This document shows positions 5,348 through 6,832 of a stretch of DNA of 6,832 nt, in pieces. The position numbers and the translations under genes are program-made. Origin of the DNA: Promethearchaeota archaeon. GTDB taxonomy: Archaea > Asgardarchaeota > Lokiarchaeia > Sigynarchaeales > SOKP01. The notes below the pieces were generated by a model. The model was not told where the DNA came from. It saw only the letters and a program-made list of their open reading frames with translations, and searched no databases. Within the stretch, counting starts at the first letter, position 1. Every line of letters begins with the position of its first letter. The DNA lies in contig JAUWDN010000057.1 in assembly GCA_030608765.1 (NCBI GenBank), forward strand, positions 1 through 6,832, given 5' to 3'.

Positions 5348-6831
5348 GAAATAACTACTAACAGAACCCAAATAATGGAGAGGGTTATTAAAATTATTGT
5401 TGTATAAAACCTCCACTTGATTGAAATCTTCTGTTTTTTTTCAATTCTGTATATGTAAATTGCCACTATTGCTCCTAATAAAATTATAGATGAAAGAATC
5501 AGAATTATACCTAAGAGAAGTGATGTAACATAATATGGTATTATTAGTGTAAATATAAATACTGTAAAGCTGATCCAAAGAGTTATAAAACGTTGCATTC
5601 TATTCTTAAAAATTAGATCTACATCGTCAGTCTTCTTGGGGGGGAGTAAAGAAATTAAAATTCCAGAAGACGCTAAACCTAATAAGGTTGCATGATCCCA
5701 TCTTAGCAAAATTAAAACGATATCGGAAAAAACTATTCCCACTGTCATACCCGCGAACAGACAAAGAATAATTTCTATAACTTTAATGTTATTTTTTAAG
5801 AAATTGATAAACGAATAATATGCGCTTAGAAGAACGTTCTTTAACTTTATAAATATCAATCTTAAATTGTCTACTATATTGTTTAAGAAAGCTTTCAATT
5901 CTTCTAGCATAAAAACAAATAGATACAACATAAATCCTATAAAAATCCATGAGAAACTCCAGCCAGATGATGATATGTTAAACGTAATTATACTTAACAA
6001 CAAGAACAAAACTAAAGAATAGAGGAAAGAGCTTAATTTCTTACGTTTAAAGGGTTTAAATAACACTAAATTGACAATCATAAAGAAAAACAAAGAAAGA
6101 CTAAGATTAAGAATTAAATTGGGCTTCACAAAAAATTCTAACGCTAAAAATATATCAGAAGATAACAAAACTTCAGTTAGGATGAAACTGGTAACCCTTA
6201 GATTCTTCCTAACCTTTTCGGTTATCGCTTTAATGTAGGCGTCCAAGAATGTCAATCCAAGTAAAACAATAAATGATAAGAGAACTAAGTTCAATGAAAT
6301 GAAAAAATTAAGGCTAATATAATATAATGGCCAAGTGATTAAGTTAAAATATACCAACTTCACAAGAGAAACATTAATTTTTAATTGGTTTGATTTGATA
6401 AATTCCCAATCTTTCAATAATCTAAATAAGTAGGCGATTTGAATTATTAGGAGAAATATGATTATCGGGATTATCTGGATAAAGAATATAGAAATCCAAT
6501 CAAGATAAAATAAGAACGAAAATCCAATCAAGATAATCCAAGAAAAGCTTATAAAGAAATTCGATGCCTTTCCTAAAAACTTTAAAGCATATTTATCAAA
6601 TAACGCTAGTAAATGGGTGGTAAGGCTTAAAATCAAGAAAATAATATGAAATTCTAACCCGATAAGTGCCAAAATATTGAGAATGCTACCTAAAAGTAGA
6701 ACATAAACTCCCCATCCTAATATTTTCTGCCTGTAATTCTTCCATTTTACAAATAAAGCTAAATTTTCAGGGTTTAACTTCCGCCTAATATCAAAATATG
6801 AATAATTCGTGTAAAATTGCATTACAATCAT
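5323..6831 (-). CDS. Large unidentified membrane protein with about 15 helices (start at the window edge)
   Basis: The 502-residue frame is nearly all hydrophobic helix. Likely membrane segments are at about 38-58, 61-79, 91-110, 112-136, 156-178, 179-200, 214-235, 239-258, 266-286, 290-311, 351-376, 381-397, 415-434, 436-460 and 475-497, with an amphipathic stretch at 312-350 between segments 10 and 11. I do not recognise a transporter, polymerase, glycosyltransferase or sensor motif. The least hydrophobic membrane part is 361-398, with RWDH (377-380), a Gly/Ser-rich GLASSG and LPPKK, and is the best guess at a functional site. The loop after it (398-413) is charged. The frame starts with ATG at 6831, another Met is at residue 4, and only one base remains beyond, so a longer N terminus outside the window cannot be excluded. 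It is very AT-rich (20-25% G+C in sampled rows), unlike polB2. Confidence 0.75.
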   Translation of the reverse strand: MIVMQFYTNYSYFDIRRKLNPENLALFVKWKNYRQKILGWGVYVLLLGSILNILALIGLEFHIIFLILSLTTHLLALFDKYALKFLGKASNFFISFSWIILIGFSFLFYLDWISIFFIQIIPIIIFLLIIQIAYLFRLLKDWEFIKSNQLKINVSLVKLVYFNLITWPLYYISLNFFISLNLVLLSFIVLLGLTFLDAYIKAITEKVRKNLRVTSFILTEVLLSSDIFLALEFFVKPNLILNLSLSLFFFMIVNLVLFKPFKRKKLSSFLYSLVLFLLLSIITFNISSSGWSFSWIFIGFMLYLFVFMLEELKAFLNNIVDNLRLIFIKLKNVLLSAYYSFINFLKNNIKVIEIILCLFAGMTVGIVFSDIVLILLRWDHATLLGLASSGILISLLPPKKTDDVDLIFKNRMQRFITLWISFTVFIFTLIIPYYVTSLLLGIILILSSIILLGAIVAIYIYRIEKKQKISIKWRFYTTIILITLSIIWVLLVVISYFVEINV

Positions 6832-6832
6832 T

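Overview
The window looks archaeal. Its best-identified gene is a family B DNA polymerase of the archaeal PolB2 type. Ribosome-binding sites are weak or absent, and several genes have AT-rich, TATA-like sequence 20-30 bases before the start and T-runs straight after the stop. Sampled 60-base rows are about 35-50% G+C inside the polymerase gene but only 20-25% in the large membrane-protein gene at the right end. The lineage cannot be fixed from the sequence; an Asgard or methanogen-like archaeon would fit, but that is a guess.

Left part (1-2602, + strand): the last 62 codons of a helical protein run in from the left edge, end at 191, and are followed two bases later by the GTG start of an 802-residue PolB2. 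The two are probably co-transcribed. The polymerase keeps the two aspartates that bind the catalytic metals (D417 and D553). It has lost its proofreading exonuclease residues and the usual motif B, and it ends in a sequence resembling a PCNA-binding peptide.

Middle-left (2603-3060): no gene can be called with confidence. The stretch holds a perfect 7+1+7 palindrome, an open frame with two stops that abuts polB2 (possibly a dead gene), an open minus-strand frame without a start, and T-runs that could end the polB2 transcript.

Middle (3061-4729, all on the minus strand): transcription order is a five-helix membrane protein, then a GyrI-like small-molecule-binding protein, then a small zinc-ribbon protein with a C-terminal membrane anchor. 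The first two are separated by only 34 bases that hold both a T9 terminator-like run and a TATA-like element, so they may be separate units.

Right (4730-6832): two small + strand ORFs encode related 56- and 45-residue proteins (shared YFDWxLxF and NSIG). The second is cut short by a frame change exactly at an A AAA AAC heptamer. Reading in the -1 frame restores the missing C-terminal half of the family pattern, giving 60 residues. This could be a homopolymer indel or programmed frameshifting. The tail of that second frame runs antisense into the 3' end of a 502-residue protein with about 15 membrane helices, whose start lies at the right edge. No CRISPR array, tRNA, rRNA or insertion sequence was found.
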